A DNA stretch of 25,609 bases from JBASRP01 sp044866075 (GCA_044866075.1 JBIOTQ010000065.1:1-25609), one strand, 5' to 3'. Positions 7,620-15,047 are shown, counted from the stretch's first letter. Notes: generated from the sequence alone by a model not told the origin. Numbers and translations are program-made.

Positions 7620-7688
7620 GGCCGACTCCCTTCGGCTCGTGGCCGTCGCGTGCATCCTCCCAGCCGGAGACCGTTGCTGTCATCTCGG

Positions 7689-7702
7689 ACACGTGAGCGT
7701 GT
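7689..7702. promoter_or_regulatory. Inverted repeat between divergent operons
   Basis: A perfect pair of five-base arms, ACACG and CGTGT, separated by four bases, in the space between the leftward EthD-paa operon and the rightward riboswitch-cytX unit. Position and symmetry would suit a repressor operator for the catabolic operon (PaaR and PaaX type regulators act at such places in other bacteria), but no regulator gene is in the window and a chance repeat is possible. Confidence 0.3.
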
Positions 7703-7718
7703 AGGCTTCACGCGGAAA

Positions 7719-7807
7719 CAGGGGAGCTCGGACGTACCGGGCTGAGAGGCCGCCTGACGCGGGCGGCGACCCGAGGAACCTGATCCCGGTAATGCGGGCG
7801 GAGGGAG
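7719..7807 (+). promoter_or_regulatory. TPP riboswitch (THI box)
   Basis: The conserved core of the thiamine pyrophosphate aptamer is complete and in order: GGGGAGC, then CTGAGA (7742-7747), ACCC followed by GAACCTGATC (7776-7785), GGTAAT, and GCGGAGGGA at the 3' end. Helix P2 forms from GCTCGG with CCGGGC, P3 from GCCGCC with GGCGGC, and P5 from CCCG with CGGG. P1 is hard to see and may be short. The final AGGGAG doubles as the ribosome binding site of the gene starting at 7812, so ligand binding would be expected to hide it and block translation when TPP is plentiful. Confidence 0.95.
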
Positions 7808-7811
7808 CGAC

Positions 7812-9221
7812 ATGACGCAGACCATCTCCGGTGCGCTCGAGCGCGCCGACACCCTTCCCGATTGGGGCATCGAGCCCGTCCCGCCCGACCGCCGACCGCT
7901 CAACGGTCTCGACGTCGGCGTTCTGTGGGGGAACCTCGGTATCACGCTGACGCTTCCCGTCGTCGGCGCGTTCCTCGTTCCGGCTCTGTCGTTCAGGCAG
8001 GCGCTGCTCGCGATCGTCGTCGGCGCTTTGATCGGAAACCTGATGCTCGCCGCCGCCGGCCGCGTCGGCGCCGACACGGGCGCCCCAACGATGGTGACGT
8101 ACCGCGGACCGCTGGGGCTGCGCGGATCGTACCTCCCGACGATCTTCAACGTGATTCAGAACATCGGCTGGGGCGCGTTCGAGCTCTACATCATCTCGGT
8201 GGTGATGGCCGGGCTCCTCGACCGGTACACGAACCGCGGCTTGCGGCTCATGTGGGTGATGGTTTTCGGAGCCGTGTGCATCCTTATGGCGGTCGGCGGT
8301 CCGATCGCCGTGATCCGGCGGTACATCCGCCGCTACGCGGTCTGGGCCGTACTCGCCTCGAGCGCCTACCTCACGATCTATATGTTGACGCAGTACGACC
8401 TGGGAGCCTTCTGGTCTACGCCGGGGAAGGGCGGACCCCTGAACTTCTGGGGCGGCGTCGATCTCGTCATCTCCCTTCCAGTTTCCTGGGTGCCGCTCGT
8501 TGCCGACTACACGCGGTTCGCGCGGACGGGGCGCAGCGCCTTCTGGGGAACCGGCATCGGCTACTTCTTGGCGCACGTGTGGTTCTTCGTGATCGGCGTC
8601 CTGCTCGCGCTGGGCGGCCCCGGCGCCGATCCGGGGAAGCCGCCCGCTTTCATCGCGGCTCTGCTCGCCATCCCCGTCGGCTGGCTGGCTATGCTGATCC
8701 TCGCGATGGACGAGACAGACGAAGCGTTCGCGAACATCTACTCCGCGTCGGTGTCGGTCCAGAACGCGCTGCCACGACTCTCGCAGCGGGCTCTCTCGAT
8801 CGTGATCGGCGCTACGTGCGCAGGTCTTGCCCTCGTGGTGAACATCGTCGACTACGAGAATTTCCTGCTGCTTCTCGGCGCACTGTTCGTGCCCCTGTTC
8901 GGGGTGCTGTTCGCCGACTACTTCATCCTGCGGCGGGGACGCTACGGCGAGGAAGAGATGTACGGGGCCGGCATGAGAAGCGCGCGCTTCGCTCCCATCC
9001 TCGCGTGGGTCGTCGGCTTCCTCGCCTACAACTGGATCAACCCCGGCTATGTCTCGTGGTGGGTGAGCGCGATGAAACGCCTCCTGACAGACTGGCTCAG
9101 GCTGCCGGCGCATCCTTCATGGGCAGGAGCTTCCCTGACGTCCTTCGTCGTTGCGATGGTCCTGACGCTCGCCCTGGTTCCTTTAACCGAGCGCCGGCGA
9201 CTCATCTCGACGGCAACGTAA
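7812..9221 (+). CDS. cytX: NCS1-family permease, CytX-type (hydroxymethylpyrimidine/thiamine precursor uptake)
   Basis: A 469-residue membrane protein with about twelve helices, of the nucleobase:cation symporter-1 family. Family features include NGLDVGVLWGNLGI at the first helix, QNIGWGAFEL in the middle, and VADYTRFAR after helix six. The TPP riboswitch right before it marks it as the CytX branch, predicted from comparative genomics to import hydroxymethylpyrimidine or a related thiamine precursor; the substrate is inferred from regulation, not from residues. The ATG at 7812 lies five to six bases from the AGGGAG that belongs to the riboswitch. No other thiamine gene is adjacent; the next gene, an aminopeptidase, has its own promoter-like sequence. 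A cytosine or allantoin permease is less likely given the riboswitch. Confidence 0.87.
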   Translation: MTQTISGALERADTLPDWGIEPVPPDRRPLNGLDVGVLWGNLGITLTLPVVGAFLVPALSFRQALLAIVVGALIGNLMLAAAGRVGADTGAPTMVTYRGPLGLRGSYLPTIFNVIQNIGWGAFELYIISVVMAGLLDRYTNRGLRLMWVMVFGAVCILMAVGGPIAVIRRYIRRYAVWAVLASSAYLTIYMLTQYDLGAFWSTPGKGGPLNFWGGVDLVISLPVSWVPLVADYTRFARTGRSAFWGTGIGYFLAHVWFFVIGVLLALGGPGADPGKPPAFIAALLAIPVGWLAMLILAMDETDEAFANIYSASVSVQNALPRLSQRALSIVIGATCAGLALVVNIVDYENFLLLLGALFVPLFGVLFADYFILRRGRYGEEEMYGAGMRSARFAPILAWVVGFLAYNWINPGYVSWWVSAMKRLLTDWLRLPAHPSWAGASLTSFVVAMVLTLALVPLTERRRLISTAT

Positions 9222-9239
9222 ACCTGCAGTCGGCTCGCC

Positions 9240-9245
9240 TATACT
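9240..9245 (+). promoter_or_regulatory. Putative -10 element of pepA
   Basis: TATACT is a close match to the sigma-70 -10 consensus and stands out in this GC-rich sequence. It lies 37 bases before the aminopeptidase ATG, leaving a short leader that contains the AGGAGG site at 9272-9277. No good -35 is visible 16-18 bases upstream. Confidence 0.45.
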
Positions 9246-9281
9246 GGCCAACCGCCCACGAGGTGTGAATCAGGAGGCTCG

Positions 9282-10751
9282 ATGCCGTCGTTCCGAACCG
9301 TTCGTGCCAAGGCCACAGCGATCGCCGCCGACGTGATCGCCGTACCCGTGCACAAGGGCGGGATCCTCGGGCCCGGCGCCCTCGAGCTAGAGAAAGCTCT
9401 CGGCGTCAAGTTCAAGGAATCGCTCGACGCGGCCCGCGCGAAAGGCGAACCCGGCGAGGCGGTGATGGTCCCGACGTTCGGGAAGGCGAAAGCGAAGCAG
9501 ATCCTGCTGGTCGGCGTGGGCGACAAGAACGCCGATCCGTCGGCCGCGCGCAAGGCCGGCGCCGTGGTGGCGCGGAGAACCGGCGCAGCCGGCGTCGTCG
9601 CGACGACCATCCCACAGGCGATCAAGGGCGGCGCCGCACAAGCGGCGGGCGCCTTCGTCGAGGGCTACCTGCTCGGCGGCTACCGCTTCGATCGGTACAA
9701 GGCGAACGGGCAGCGCGCGAAGACCAAAGAGGTGCGCCTGGCGCTCGCGAGACCGAGCGACGAGAAGAGCGTGAAAAGCGCGATCCAGCGCGCGATGGTC
9801 CTCGCCGAAGGCACGGCCCTCGCGCGCGACGTCACGAACACGCCGGCCGGCGACTTCACGCCCGAATCGTTCGCCGCCGAAGCGCGCAAGATCGCGCGCA
9901 ACCTGCCGCTGACCGTACGTGTCCTCGGCGAGAAGGAGCTTCGCGCCGGCAAGTACGGCGGGATCCTCGGGGTCGGACAGGGAAGCGACAAGCCGCCGCG
10001 CCTCGTCGAGATCCGTTACAAGCCGGCCGGCGCGAAGAAGGCCGTGGCGCTCGTCGGGAAAGGCATCACGTTCGACTCCGGAGGGATCAACCTGAAACAC
10101 GACGGTCTCGACTGGATGAAGATGGACATGGGCGGTGGCGGCGCGGTGCTCGGCGCGATGCTCGCGATCGCCAAGCTGAAGCCGAAGGTTGCGGTAACGG
10201 GGCTCATCTGCACGGCCGAGAACATGCCGGGCGGCACGGCGCTGCACCCCGGCGACGTGATCACCATGAAGGGTGGCCAGACGGTCGAGATCGGCAACAC
10301 CGACGCCGAAGGCCGGCTCGTGATGGCCGACGGCATCGCACACGCGCGTGCGAACAAGGCCGACGTCATCGTCGACATCGCGACGCTGACCGGGGCGATG
10401 ATGGTTGCCCTCGGCGACAAGATGTTTGGTGTGATGGGCAACGATCAGACTGAAGTCGACCGCATGCTCCGCGCCGCCGACGAGGCGGGCGAGAAGGCGT
10501 GGCAGCTCCCGCTCGTTCCCGAGTACCGGAAGAAGATCGACTCGGATATCGCCGACATGAAGAACGTCGGCGACCGCTACGGCGGGGCGATCACCGCTGG
10601 GCTTTTCTTGAAAGAGTTCGCCGGCGACACGCCCTGGGTGCACGTGGACATCGCGGGCCCGGCGCGCAGCACCGTCGACGAGTTCGAGGTGACGAAGGGC
10701 GCGACGGGCTCGGGCGTGCGGACGCTCGTGCGCTGGGTCGAGTCTCTCTAG
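9282..10751 (+). CDS. pepA: Leucyl aminopeptidase (M17 family)
   Basis: A 489-residue cytosol aminopeptidase that removes N-terminal residues from peptides and helps recycle protein breakdown products. The C-terminal catalytic domain carries the metal and active-site motifs VGKGITFDSGGINLK (about 258-272) and the M17 signature NTDAEGRL at 339-346, both intact, implying a two-zinc (or Mn) hexameric enzyme. The N-terminal half is the less conserved macro-like domain. The length is typical for the family. The ATG has AGGAGG four bases before it. The gene appears to stand alone: its neighbour upstream is the riboswitch-controlled permease and downstream it faces the Rieske gene. In some bacteria PepA also binds DNA; nothing here speaks to that. 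Confidence 0.95.
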   Translation: MPSFRTVRAKATAIAADVIAVPVHKGGILGPGALELEKALGVKFKESLDAARAKGEPGEAVMVPTFGKAKAKQILLVGVGDKNADPSAARKAGAVVARRTGAAGVVATTIPQAIKGGAAQAAGAFVEGYLLGGYRFDRYKANGQRAKTKEVRLALARPSDEKSVKSAIQRAMVLAEGTALARDVTNTPAGDFTPESFAAEARKIARNLPLTVRVLGEKELRAGKYGGILGVGQGSDKPPRLVEIRYKPAGAKKAVALVGKGITFDSGGINLKHDGLDWMKMDMGGGGAVLGAMLAIAKLKPKVAVTGLICTAENMPGGTALHPGDVITMKGGQTVEIGNTDAEGRLVMADGIAHARANKADVIVDIATLTGAMMVALGDKMFGVMGNDQTEVDRMLRAADEAGEKAWQLPLVPEYRKKIDSDIADMKNVGDRYGGAITAGLFLKEFAGDTPWVHVDIAGPARSTVDEFEVTKGATGSGVRTLVRWVESL

Positions 10752-10798
10752 CGTCGCGCAACGGTCGATCGAGGCCGAAGAGGGCGTCCCGCGCAGAG

Positions 10799-10818
10799 GT
10801 GTGTGACGCATCAGACAC
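10799..10818. terminator. Possible bidirectional hairpin between convergent genes
   Basis: In the 115-base space between the tail-to-tail pepA and Rieske genes, arms GTGT-G-TGA and TCA-G-ACAC (one internal G-G mismatch) enclose a CGCA loop. It sits where a shared terminator is expected, but no T-run follows on either strand, so this is a weak call. Nothing else is apparent in the space. Confidence 0.3.
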
Positions 10819-10866
10819 TTCTGCGAGAGGCGGCGGGAACCTCCGCGAACGCGCAGAGCGCTGGAG

Positions 10867-11187
10867 TTACGACGTTGCGATCAAGACGTCGCCGTTCTCG
10901 ACCCGGACCAGGAATGTCTGCAGGCCCACGTCGGGATCGAGGATGTTCCGGCCCGTCGTGACGTCGTATTGGAAACCGTGCCACGGGCAGGTCACGACGA
11001 CGCCCTCGAGGTCGCCCTCGCCGACCGGCCCACCGCGGTGCAGGCACGTATTGTCGATCGCGTAGAACGAGCCGTCGACGTTGAACAGCGCGATCGCGCG
11101 ACCGTCGGCATGCACGACTGTGCCAGAGCCTGGAGGGACGTCGGTTACGGCGGCGACCCGCACGAAGCGCGGGTCAGAGGCGTCCAA
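10867..11187 (-). CDS. Rieske [2Fe-2S] ferredoxin-like protein
   Basis: A 106-residue single-domain Rieske protein. Cluster ligands are C48 and H50 (CLHRGG) and C67 and H70 (CPWHGF), exactly the two-box pattern with 16 residues between. There is no membrane anchor, so it is a soluble electron carrier of the kind that serves ring-hydroxylating dioxygenases or, as NirD-like proteins, nitrite reductase; the partner is not in this window. The start is uncertain: TTG at 11187 has a GGGAGAGG site but overlaps the preceding thioesterase gene by 14 bases, while GTG at 11163 would avoid overlap and shorten the protein by eight residues. The coupling suggests one transcript with the thioesterase. Confidence 0.88.
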   Translation of the reverse strand: MDASDPRFVRVAAVTDVPPGSGTVVHADGRAIALFNVDGSFYAIDNTCLHRGGPVGEGDLEGVVVTCPWHGFQYDVTTGRNILDPDVGLQTFLVRVENGDVLIATS

Positions 11188-11548
11188 GGAACCTCTCCCG
11201 GTCGACGATGACGCGGCGGTGACGCGCCCGCGCGACGACGCGGTCGCCGTCCCGTACCTCGCAGGCGAACTCGAGAACCTTCCCGTCGGCGCTCGTCAGC
11301 TCTACCGACGCGATCACCTCGGCCCCGACCTTCGACGGCGCGAGGTGCTCGAGCTCGACCCAGGAGCCCACGCTCGTATGGCCCTTGTCGAGGGCGCCGG
11401 CCACCGCAGCGCACGCCGCTTGCTCGATCAGCGAGACGACGGCCGGCGTCCCGAGAACGGGCACGTCACCAGAGCCGAGCGCTTCGGCGGTCTCTGCTCC
11501 GGTCACGGTGCGCCGGGCCTCGCCGCGCGCGCCGACGGTTGGTTGCAT
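11174..11548 (-). CDS. Hotdog-fold thioesterase, FlK-like
   Basis: A 124-residue single hotdog domain. The segment VLGTPAVVSLIEQAA at 31-45 matches the helix of the FlK (fluoroacetyl-CoA thioesterase) and related thioesterase group, where a Thr/Ser and the Glu of the helix contribute to catalysis; here T34 and E42 are candidates. The HTSVG at 57-61 and the closing segment RARHRRVIVDRERF are also typical of that group. It would cleave a small acyl-CoA, identity unknown. The ATG at 11548 is chosen; an in-frame ATG at 11590 is possible but would overlap the divergent gene starting at 11589. No clear ribosome binding site is visible at either. It is followed by the Rieske gene with overlap. Confidence 0.77.
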   Translation of the reverse strand: MQPTVGARGEARRTVTGAETAEALGSGDVPVLGTPAVVSLIEQAACAAVAGALDKGHTSVGSWVELEHLAPSKVGAEVIASVELTSADGKVLEFACEVRDGDRVVARARHRRVIVDRERFLGRL

Positions 11549-11588
11549 CGCACTATGATGGCCGCCGCGCGAACGTGACGCGAACCCC

Positions 11589-12365
11589 ATGACCGGACCC
11601 GCAGGTGTGATGGCGCTCGTCCTCGCCGAGACGGCGGTGGGCGGGCTCTTCGTTCTCTGGGTGACGCCGACTTGGGGCGTGCTTCGGAGCGGCTTCTTCA
11701 AGCTCACGGGCTCGATCATCGCCGCGTGCGCTGTGCTGGCCTGGCTCGCGGCGCGCGCGCCGCTCGACAACGGTGCGGGAGGGGGCGCGCGGGCGGGATC
11801 GTTCTGGCTCCTCGCCGCGCTCGCCGGCGCCGCGGTGCTGTGGCAGGTCTTGCAGTGGACCGGCGCCGCAAACGCGGGTCGCGCGGTCGGGATCGCAGCG
11901 GTTCCGGTCGGCGTGGCCGCCTTCGTTGCGCTGGCGTCGCTGCCGGCCGCCGAGCACGGCACCGCGATCGGCATCGTGCAACTGCTCGCCGGCGCGCTCT
12001 TCCTCGGTGCGGTCGTCGACGGTCTTCTGCTCGGCCACTGGTACCTCGTCGACAAGCGCGCGTCGCGCGAACCGCTGCGCCGCATGGGCGTCCTGTTGCT
12101 CGCGGGGAGCGTGCTCGCCATCGGCGCGACGATCGCGGGCGGGGGCGGGGGAGGGAAGGCGAACCCGGAGTTCTCTCCGCTGCTCGGCGCCGGCACGCTG
12201 ACGGTCGCTCTCGCGGTCGGACTCGCCGCGCTGTGTGTGATGATCGCGTTCTTCATCCGCGCGCTCGTCAAAGAAGATTCGATCCAGGCGGCGACGGGCT
12301 TCTTCTATCTCGCCGTGATCATGGCGCTCGCGGCGGAGTTCGCCGCGAAGGTCCGCTTCTACTGA
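11589..12365 (+). CDS. Unrecognised eight-helix membrane protein
   Basis: I do not recognise this 258-residue protein. It is strongly hydrophobic with about eight predicted helices and short loops, the longest being around residues 60-70 and 185-195, both glycine-rich. The only striking polar element inside the membrane region is GLLLGHWYLVDKR near residues 148-160, followed by a conserved-looking REPLRRMG loop. A histidine-tryptophan-tyrosine group at a helix end recalls haem- or quinone-binding membrane proteins, but this is speculation. Start choice is weak: no Shine-Dalgarno sequence precedes the ATG, and an in-frame ATG at 11610-11612 is an alternative. The 3' end overlaps the convergent LapA-domain gene by seven bases. 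Confidence 0.62.
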   Translation: MTGPAGVMALVLAETAVGGLFVLWVTPTWGVLRSGFFKLTGSIIAACAVLAWLAARAPLDNGAGGGARAGSFWLLAALAGAAVLWQVLQWTGAANAGRAVGIAAVPVGVAAFVALASLPAAEHGTAIGIVQLLAGALFLGAVVDGLLLGHWYLVDKRASREPLRRMGVLLLAGSVLAIGATIAGGGGGGKANPEFSPLLGAGTLTVALAVGLAALCVMIAFFIRALVKEDSIQAATGFFYLAVIMALAAEFAAKVRFY

Positions 12366-12658
12366 GCGGTTTTCTTGTCCTCGCGTTTCCGCCGGCGCGG
12401 CCGCATCGGTGGCAACAATCCGCGGCGCTGCAGAAGGCGGTCGATGATCGCGCCGAGCACCGCGCAGATAAGGAACAACCAGATCAGGCGCACGCTGGCG
12501 GAGAAGAAGATGAAGTCGATCTTCACCTCGTCGGCGTTCTGCGCGATGAAGACCCCAAATAGGATCGCGAGGACCCCGCCGATGATCCAGCGGATCTCGC
12601 CGGCGGTCAGGCGACGAGTCTCGTACTGAGGGCGGTCCGATCCGTCCCGCTGTTCCAT
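12359..12658 (-). CDS. LapA-domain (DUF1049) small membrane protein
   Basis: A 99-residue protein with two membrane helices. Residues about 21-41 hold WIIGGVLAILFGVFIAQNAD, followed by VKIDFIFFSASVRLIWLFLICAVLGAIID, the characteristic layout of the DUF1049/LapA family: helix, a short stretch like N(A/T)..V.(V/I)(D/S)F.F, helix. The C-terminus is very basic (RRRGLLPPMRPRRRKRED). In E. coli LapA works with LapB on lipopolysaccharide assembly; in Gram-positive lineages, where the family is also common, the role is unknown. It is transcribed away from the HtrA gene and ends inside the last codons of the unknown membrane protein gene. Confidence 0.77.
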   Translation of the reverse strand: MEQRDGSDRPQYETRRLTAGEIRWIIGGVLAILFGVFIAQNADEVKIDFIFFSASVRLIWLFLICAVLGAIIDRLLQRRGLLPPMRPRRRKREDKKTAQ

Positions 12659-12703
12659 CTGATTGATTCTCGCACGTCTCAGCGAGGTCTCAGGTCATCT
12701 GCC

Positions 12704-12709
12704 TAGACT
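12704..12709 (+). promoter_or_regulatory. Putative -10 element, leaderless start of htrA-like gene
   Basis: TAGACT lies exactly six bases before the ATG at 12716 and no ribosome binding site is present, so transcription would begin at or next to the start codon. This is the usual layout of leaderless actinobacterial mRNAs. No convincing -35 is seen. Confidence 0.45.
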
Positions 12710-12715
12710 CGGGGC

Positions 12716-13942
12716 ATGCCTGAGATATGGGAACCACTCAACGCGGACGCGACCGAAACCCAGCAGATCGACCGACCGGTCGCCGAGAAGTACGGCTGGC
12801 CGCCGCGGCACGAGGCCGGGCCCGAGCAGCCCTCGGAGCCCGCGCCCGGCATGTGGGACCGGCCGCCGCCCCCGCCGCCGACCGCCGCTCCCCCCCGGCG
12901 GCGGGGGCGTAGTCCCTTCCTCGCCGCTCTGCTCGCCGCGTTGCTCGGCGCCGGCGTCGGAACCGGCGTCACCTTCGTCGCGCTCGACGACAACGGGACG
13001 ACCGGAACGGGGTCGACCAAAGCGCCGGTCATCAACTCGTCCGGTCAGTCGCTCGAAGCGGTGTCGGCCGTCGCCAAGGCCGTCCTGCCGAGCATCGTCC
13101 GCATCGACGTGAGCGAAGGCGGGTTCGGCGGTGAAGGGACCGGCTCCGGCGTCATCTATCGCGAGGACGGCTACATCATCACGAACAACCACGTCGTGGA
13201 AGGCGCGACCGACATCCAGGTGACGCTGGCGAGCGGCGAGGAGCTCGCCGCGCGTCTTGTGGGCACGGCGTCGAGCGCCGGCGTCGACATCGCGGTGCTG
13301 AAGGTCGACCGGACCGGCCTCCCGGCCGCGCGGTTCGGCTCGGTGGCGGACCTCGAGGTCGGCGATCTCGCCGTCGCTCTCGGCAGCCCGTTCGGCTTGC
13401 AGGGCACGGTCACCGCAGGTGTTATCAGCGCGCTCCATCGCAACATCACGATCGGCGTCGGCGCGCGGTTCTCTGACGGGATCCAGACCGACGCGCCGAT
13501 CAATCCGGGGAACTCGGGCGGCGCGCTCGCGAACGCGGACGGCAAGGTCGTCGGCATCAACACCGCGATCCTTGGCGGGTCCGGAGGCAACATCGGCGTC
13601 GGGTTCGCGATCCCGATCGACATCGCCAAGAAGGTGGCCGACCAGATCATCTCGACCGGCCGGGCCTCGCTTGCCTTCATCGGGATAAGCGGGCAGAACC
13701 TCCCCGACGACAGGGGCGCCTTGGTGCAAGAAGCCGTTTCGGGCGGGCCGGCGGCCCGCGCCGGCATCCGGCAGGGCGATATCATCGTTGAGCTGGGTGG
13801 CCGGCAGATCCACTCGATGGACGAGCTGATCGCCGCGCTGATCCAGCGGCAGGTCGGGGAGACCGTCACCGTCGTCTACGTTCGCAACGGAGACAGGCAC
13901 TCGGTGCGGGTTCGTCTGGCCGCCAGGCCGCAAAGCTCGTAG
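12716..13942 (+). CDS. HtrA/DegP-type trypsin-like serine protease with PDZ domain
   Basis: A 408-residue membrane-anchored quality-control protease. Layout: a cytoplasmic, proline-rich N-terminus of about 65 residues with runs of prolines, one membrane helix (about 66-90), an extracytoplasmic protease domain with an intact catalytic triad H159 (NNHVV), D191 (DIAVLKV) and S267 (GNSGG), then one PDZ domain (about 316-400). This is the actinobacterial HtrA/PepD form. It would degrade or refold damaged exported proteins. The neighbouring TatA/B gene 45 bases downstream fits an envelope-export theme. The space between them has a GC-rich imperfect inverted repeat without T-run, so read-through is likely. 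Start: ATG without Shine-Dalgarno, preceded by a -10-like TAGACT. Confidence 0.93.
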   Translation: MPEIWEPLNADATETQQIDRPVAEKYGWPPRHEAGPEQPSEPAPGMWDRPPPPPPTAAPPRRRGRSPFLAALLAALLGAGVGTGVTFVALDDNGTTGTGSTKAPVINSSGQSLEAVSAVAKAVLPSIVRIDVSEGGFGGEGTGSGVIYREDGYIITNNHVVEGATDIQVTLASGEELAARLVGTASSAGVDIAVLKVDRTGLPAARFGSVADLEVGDLAVALGSPFGLQGTVTAGVISALHRNITIGVGARFSDGIQTDAPINPGNSGGALANADGKVVGINTAILGGSGGNIGVGFAIPIDIAKKVADQIISTGRASLAFIGISGQNLPDDRGALVQEAVSGGPAARAGIRQGDIIVELGGRQIHSMDELIAALIQRQVGETVTVVYVRNGDRHSVRVRLAARPQSS

Positions 13943-13987
13943 CCACCCTTCCGGGCGGCGCGGGCCGCGCCGGAGGGAGGAGACGAA

Positions 13988-14419
13988 GTGCTGAACGTCG
14001 GTTGGGGCGAGATGGCGTTGTTGATGCTCGTCGCCATGATCGTGTTCGGGCCCAACCGACTCCCCGAGATCGCGCGCAGCGTCGGCAAGTTCATCCGCCA
14101 ATTCCAGCGCGAGACGTCGCGAGCGATGGCCGATCTGAAGGAGGGCCTCGAACCGATCAACGTGGGGATCTTCGACCAGCCCGACACCGGAACGGCGACC
14201 GACCCGGTCGGCGCGGGAGCCGTGGAGCCCGTCGCGGACACTCCGGCGGCGCGGCCGGTCGCGACGACGCGGCGCAAGACGTCGACGCCGCCGAAGCGCC
14301 GGACGACGACGACGCGAGCGCAGACCGCTCCAACGAAGAGAACGACCGCGAAACGACCCGCCGCAAAACGCCCGGCCCCACGCGCGGTTGCCGCGCGCAA
14401 GCCTCGACGCCGGGCGTGA
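13988..14419 (+). CDS. tatA: Twin-arginine translocase TatA/TatB-family protein with basic tail
   Basis: A 143-residue protein beginning GWGEMALLMLVAMIVFGPNRLPEIARSVGKF, which is the canonical TatA/TatB layout: short membrane helix, FGP hinge, amphipathic helix. It forms part of the pore or receptor that exports folded proteins with RR signal peptides. TatA and TatB cannot be separated safely here; the NRLPE hinge and long body lean to TatB. After residue about 85 the protein turns into an Ala/Pro/Thr/Lys/Arg-rich tail with repeats such as KRPAAKRPAPR, a composition like that of histone-H1-like proteins. The GTG start at 13988 has GGAGGAG seven bases before it. TatC is not in the window. Confidence 0.85.
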   Translation: MLNVGWGEMALLMLVAMIVFGPNRLPEIARSVGKFIRQFQRETSRAMADLKEGLEPINVGIFDQPDTGTATDPVGAGAVEPVADTPAARPVATTRRKTSTPPKRRTTTTRAQTAPTKRTTAKRPAAKRPAPRAVAARKPRRRA

Positions 14420-14426
14420 TCGGGGC

Positions 14427-15047
14427 TTGAGCAAACGGAAGTCCCGGGTCCGGCGCCCCGGCCTGATCCGACCCCTGACGCGCCTCGCGGCTGCGGCCGC
14501 GCTCGGTGTCGCCGCGCAGGACCGTATCCGCGACGCGGACGAGCGCGCCCGCTCGTTGATCGCCGGCAGGCGCAGCGAGATGCTCGACCGGAGCTTGCCG
14601 GCGCTCACCGACCTCGGCTCGATGTACGCGGCTCTCGGGGCCGCGACCACGCTGGCTCTGGCCGGCCGCCGGCGCTTGGCGCGCGACGTTCTGGGGTCGG
14701 CGGCGCTCGCATGGGGGATCGCACAGGGAGCCAAGAAGGTGTTCCACCGACCGCGTCCCTACGACGCGGGAGACGTGGAGCTACTCGTGAGGAGGCCGGC
14801 CGGCGATTCCTACCCGAGCGGCCATCCCGCCGTGGCCGCCGCGATCGCCGGTGTCGTCGCCCCCGAGGTGCGTCCGTTCGTGCGCGCGCCGCTGGGACGC
14901 TTGCCGCGATTCGTGGGATTCAGCCGCGTGTACGTCGGCGCCCACTACCCGAGCGACGTCGCCGGGGGACTGATGATCGGCAAGGCCGTGGCGGAGCTGT
15001 GGCGGCGCGTCTTCGGGGCGCGCCGATCGCGCGCGTTACCTGGATAG
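14427..15047 (+). CDS. PAP2-family phosphatase
   Basis: A roughly 206-residue membrane phosphatase of the PAP2 superfamily. All three catalytic segments are present: KKVFHRPRP (KxxxxxRP type), YPSGHP with the PSGH histidine, and SRVYVGAHYPSD with the nucleophilic histidine of SRxxxxxHxxxD. The usual substrates are lipid phosphates such as phosphatidate or undecaprenyl pyrophosphate; which one is not visible. Start is uncertain: TTG at 14427 begins after the tatA stop, while ATG at 14388 would overlap the tatA tail by 32 bases. I prefer the TTG because the segment before it reads as tatA shadow. The 3' end overlaps the convergent csoR gene by 12 bases. Confidence 0.85.
   Translation: MSKRKSRVRRPGLIRPLTRLAAAAALGVAAQDRIRDADERARSLIAGRRSEMLDRSLPALTDLGSMYAALGAATTLALAGRRRLARDVLGSAALAWGIAQGAKKVFHRPRPYDAGDVELLVRRPAGDSYPSGHPAVAAAIAGVVAPEVRPFVRAPLGRLPRFVGFSRVYVGAHYPSDVAGGLMIGKAVAELWRRVFGARRSRALPG

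Noticed and set aside
7680..9113. 477-residue open frame opposite the cytX gene
   Set aside because: It is antisense to a clear membrane transporter and its composition (His, Arg, Asp, Glu-rich without pattern) is that of a codon shadow in GC-rich DNA.
9387..10811. 474-residue open frame opposite pepA
   Set aside because: Shadow: pepA carries the family motifs and the antisense product has none.
12835..12905. CCG-rich run as a repeat element
   Set aside because: It encodes the proline-rich cytoplasmic region of the HtrA-like protein, a normal feature of this family.
13943..13987. GC-rich inverted repeat between the HtrA-like and tat genes as a terminator
   Set aside because: Arms are interrupted by bulges and no T-run follows; ordinary GC-rich sequence could give the same.
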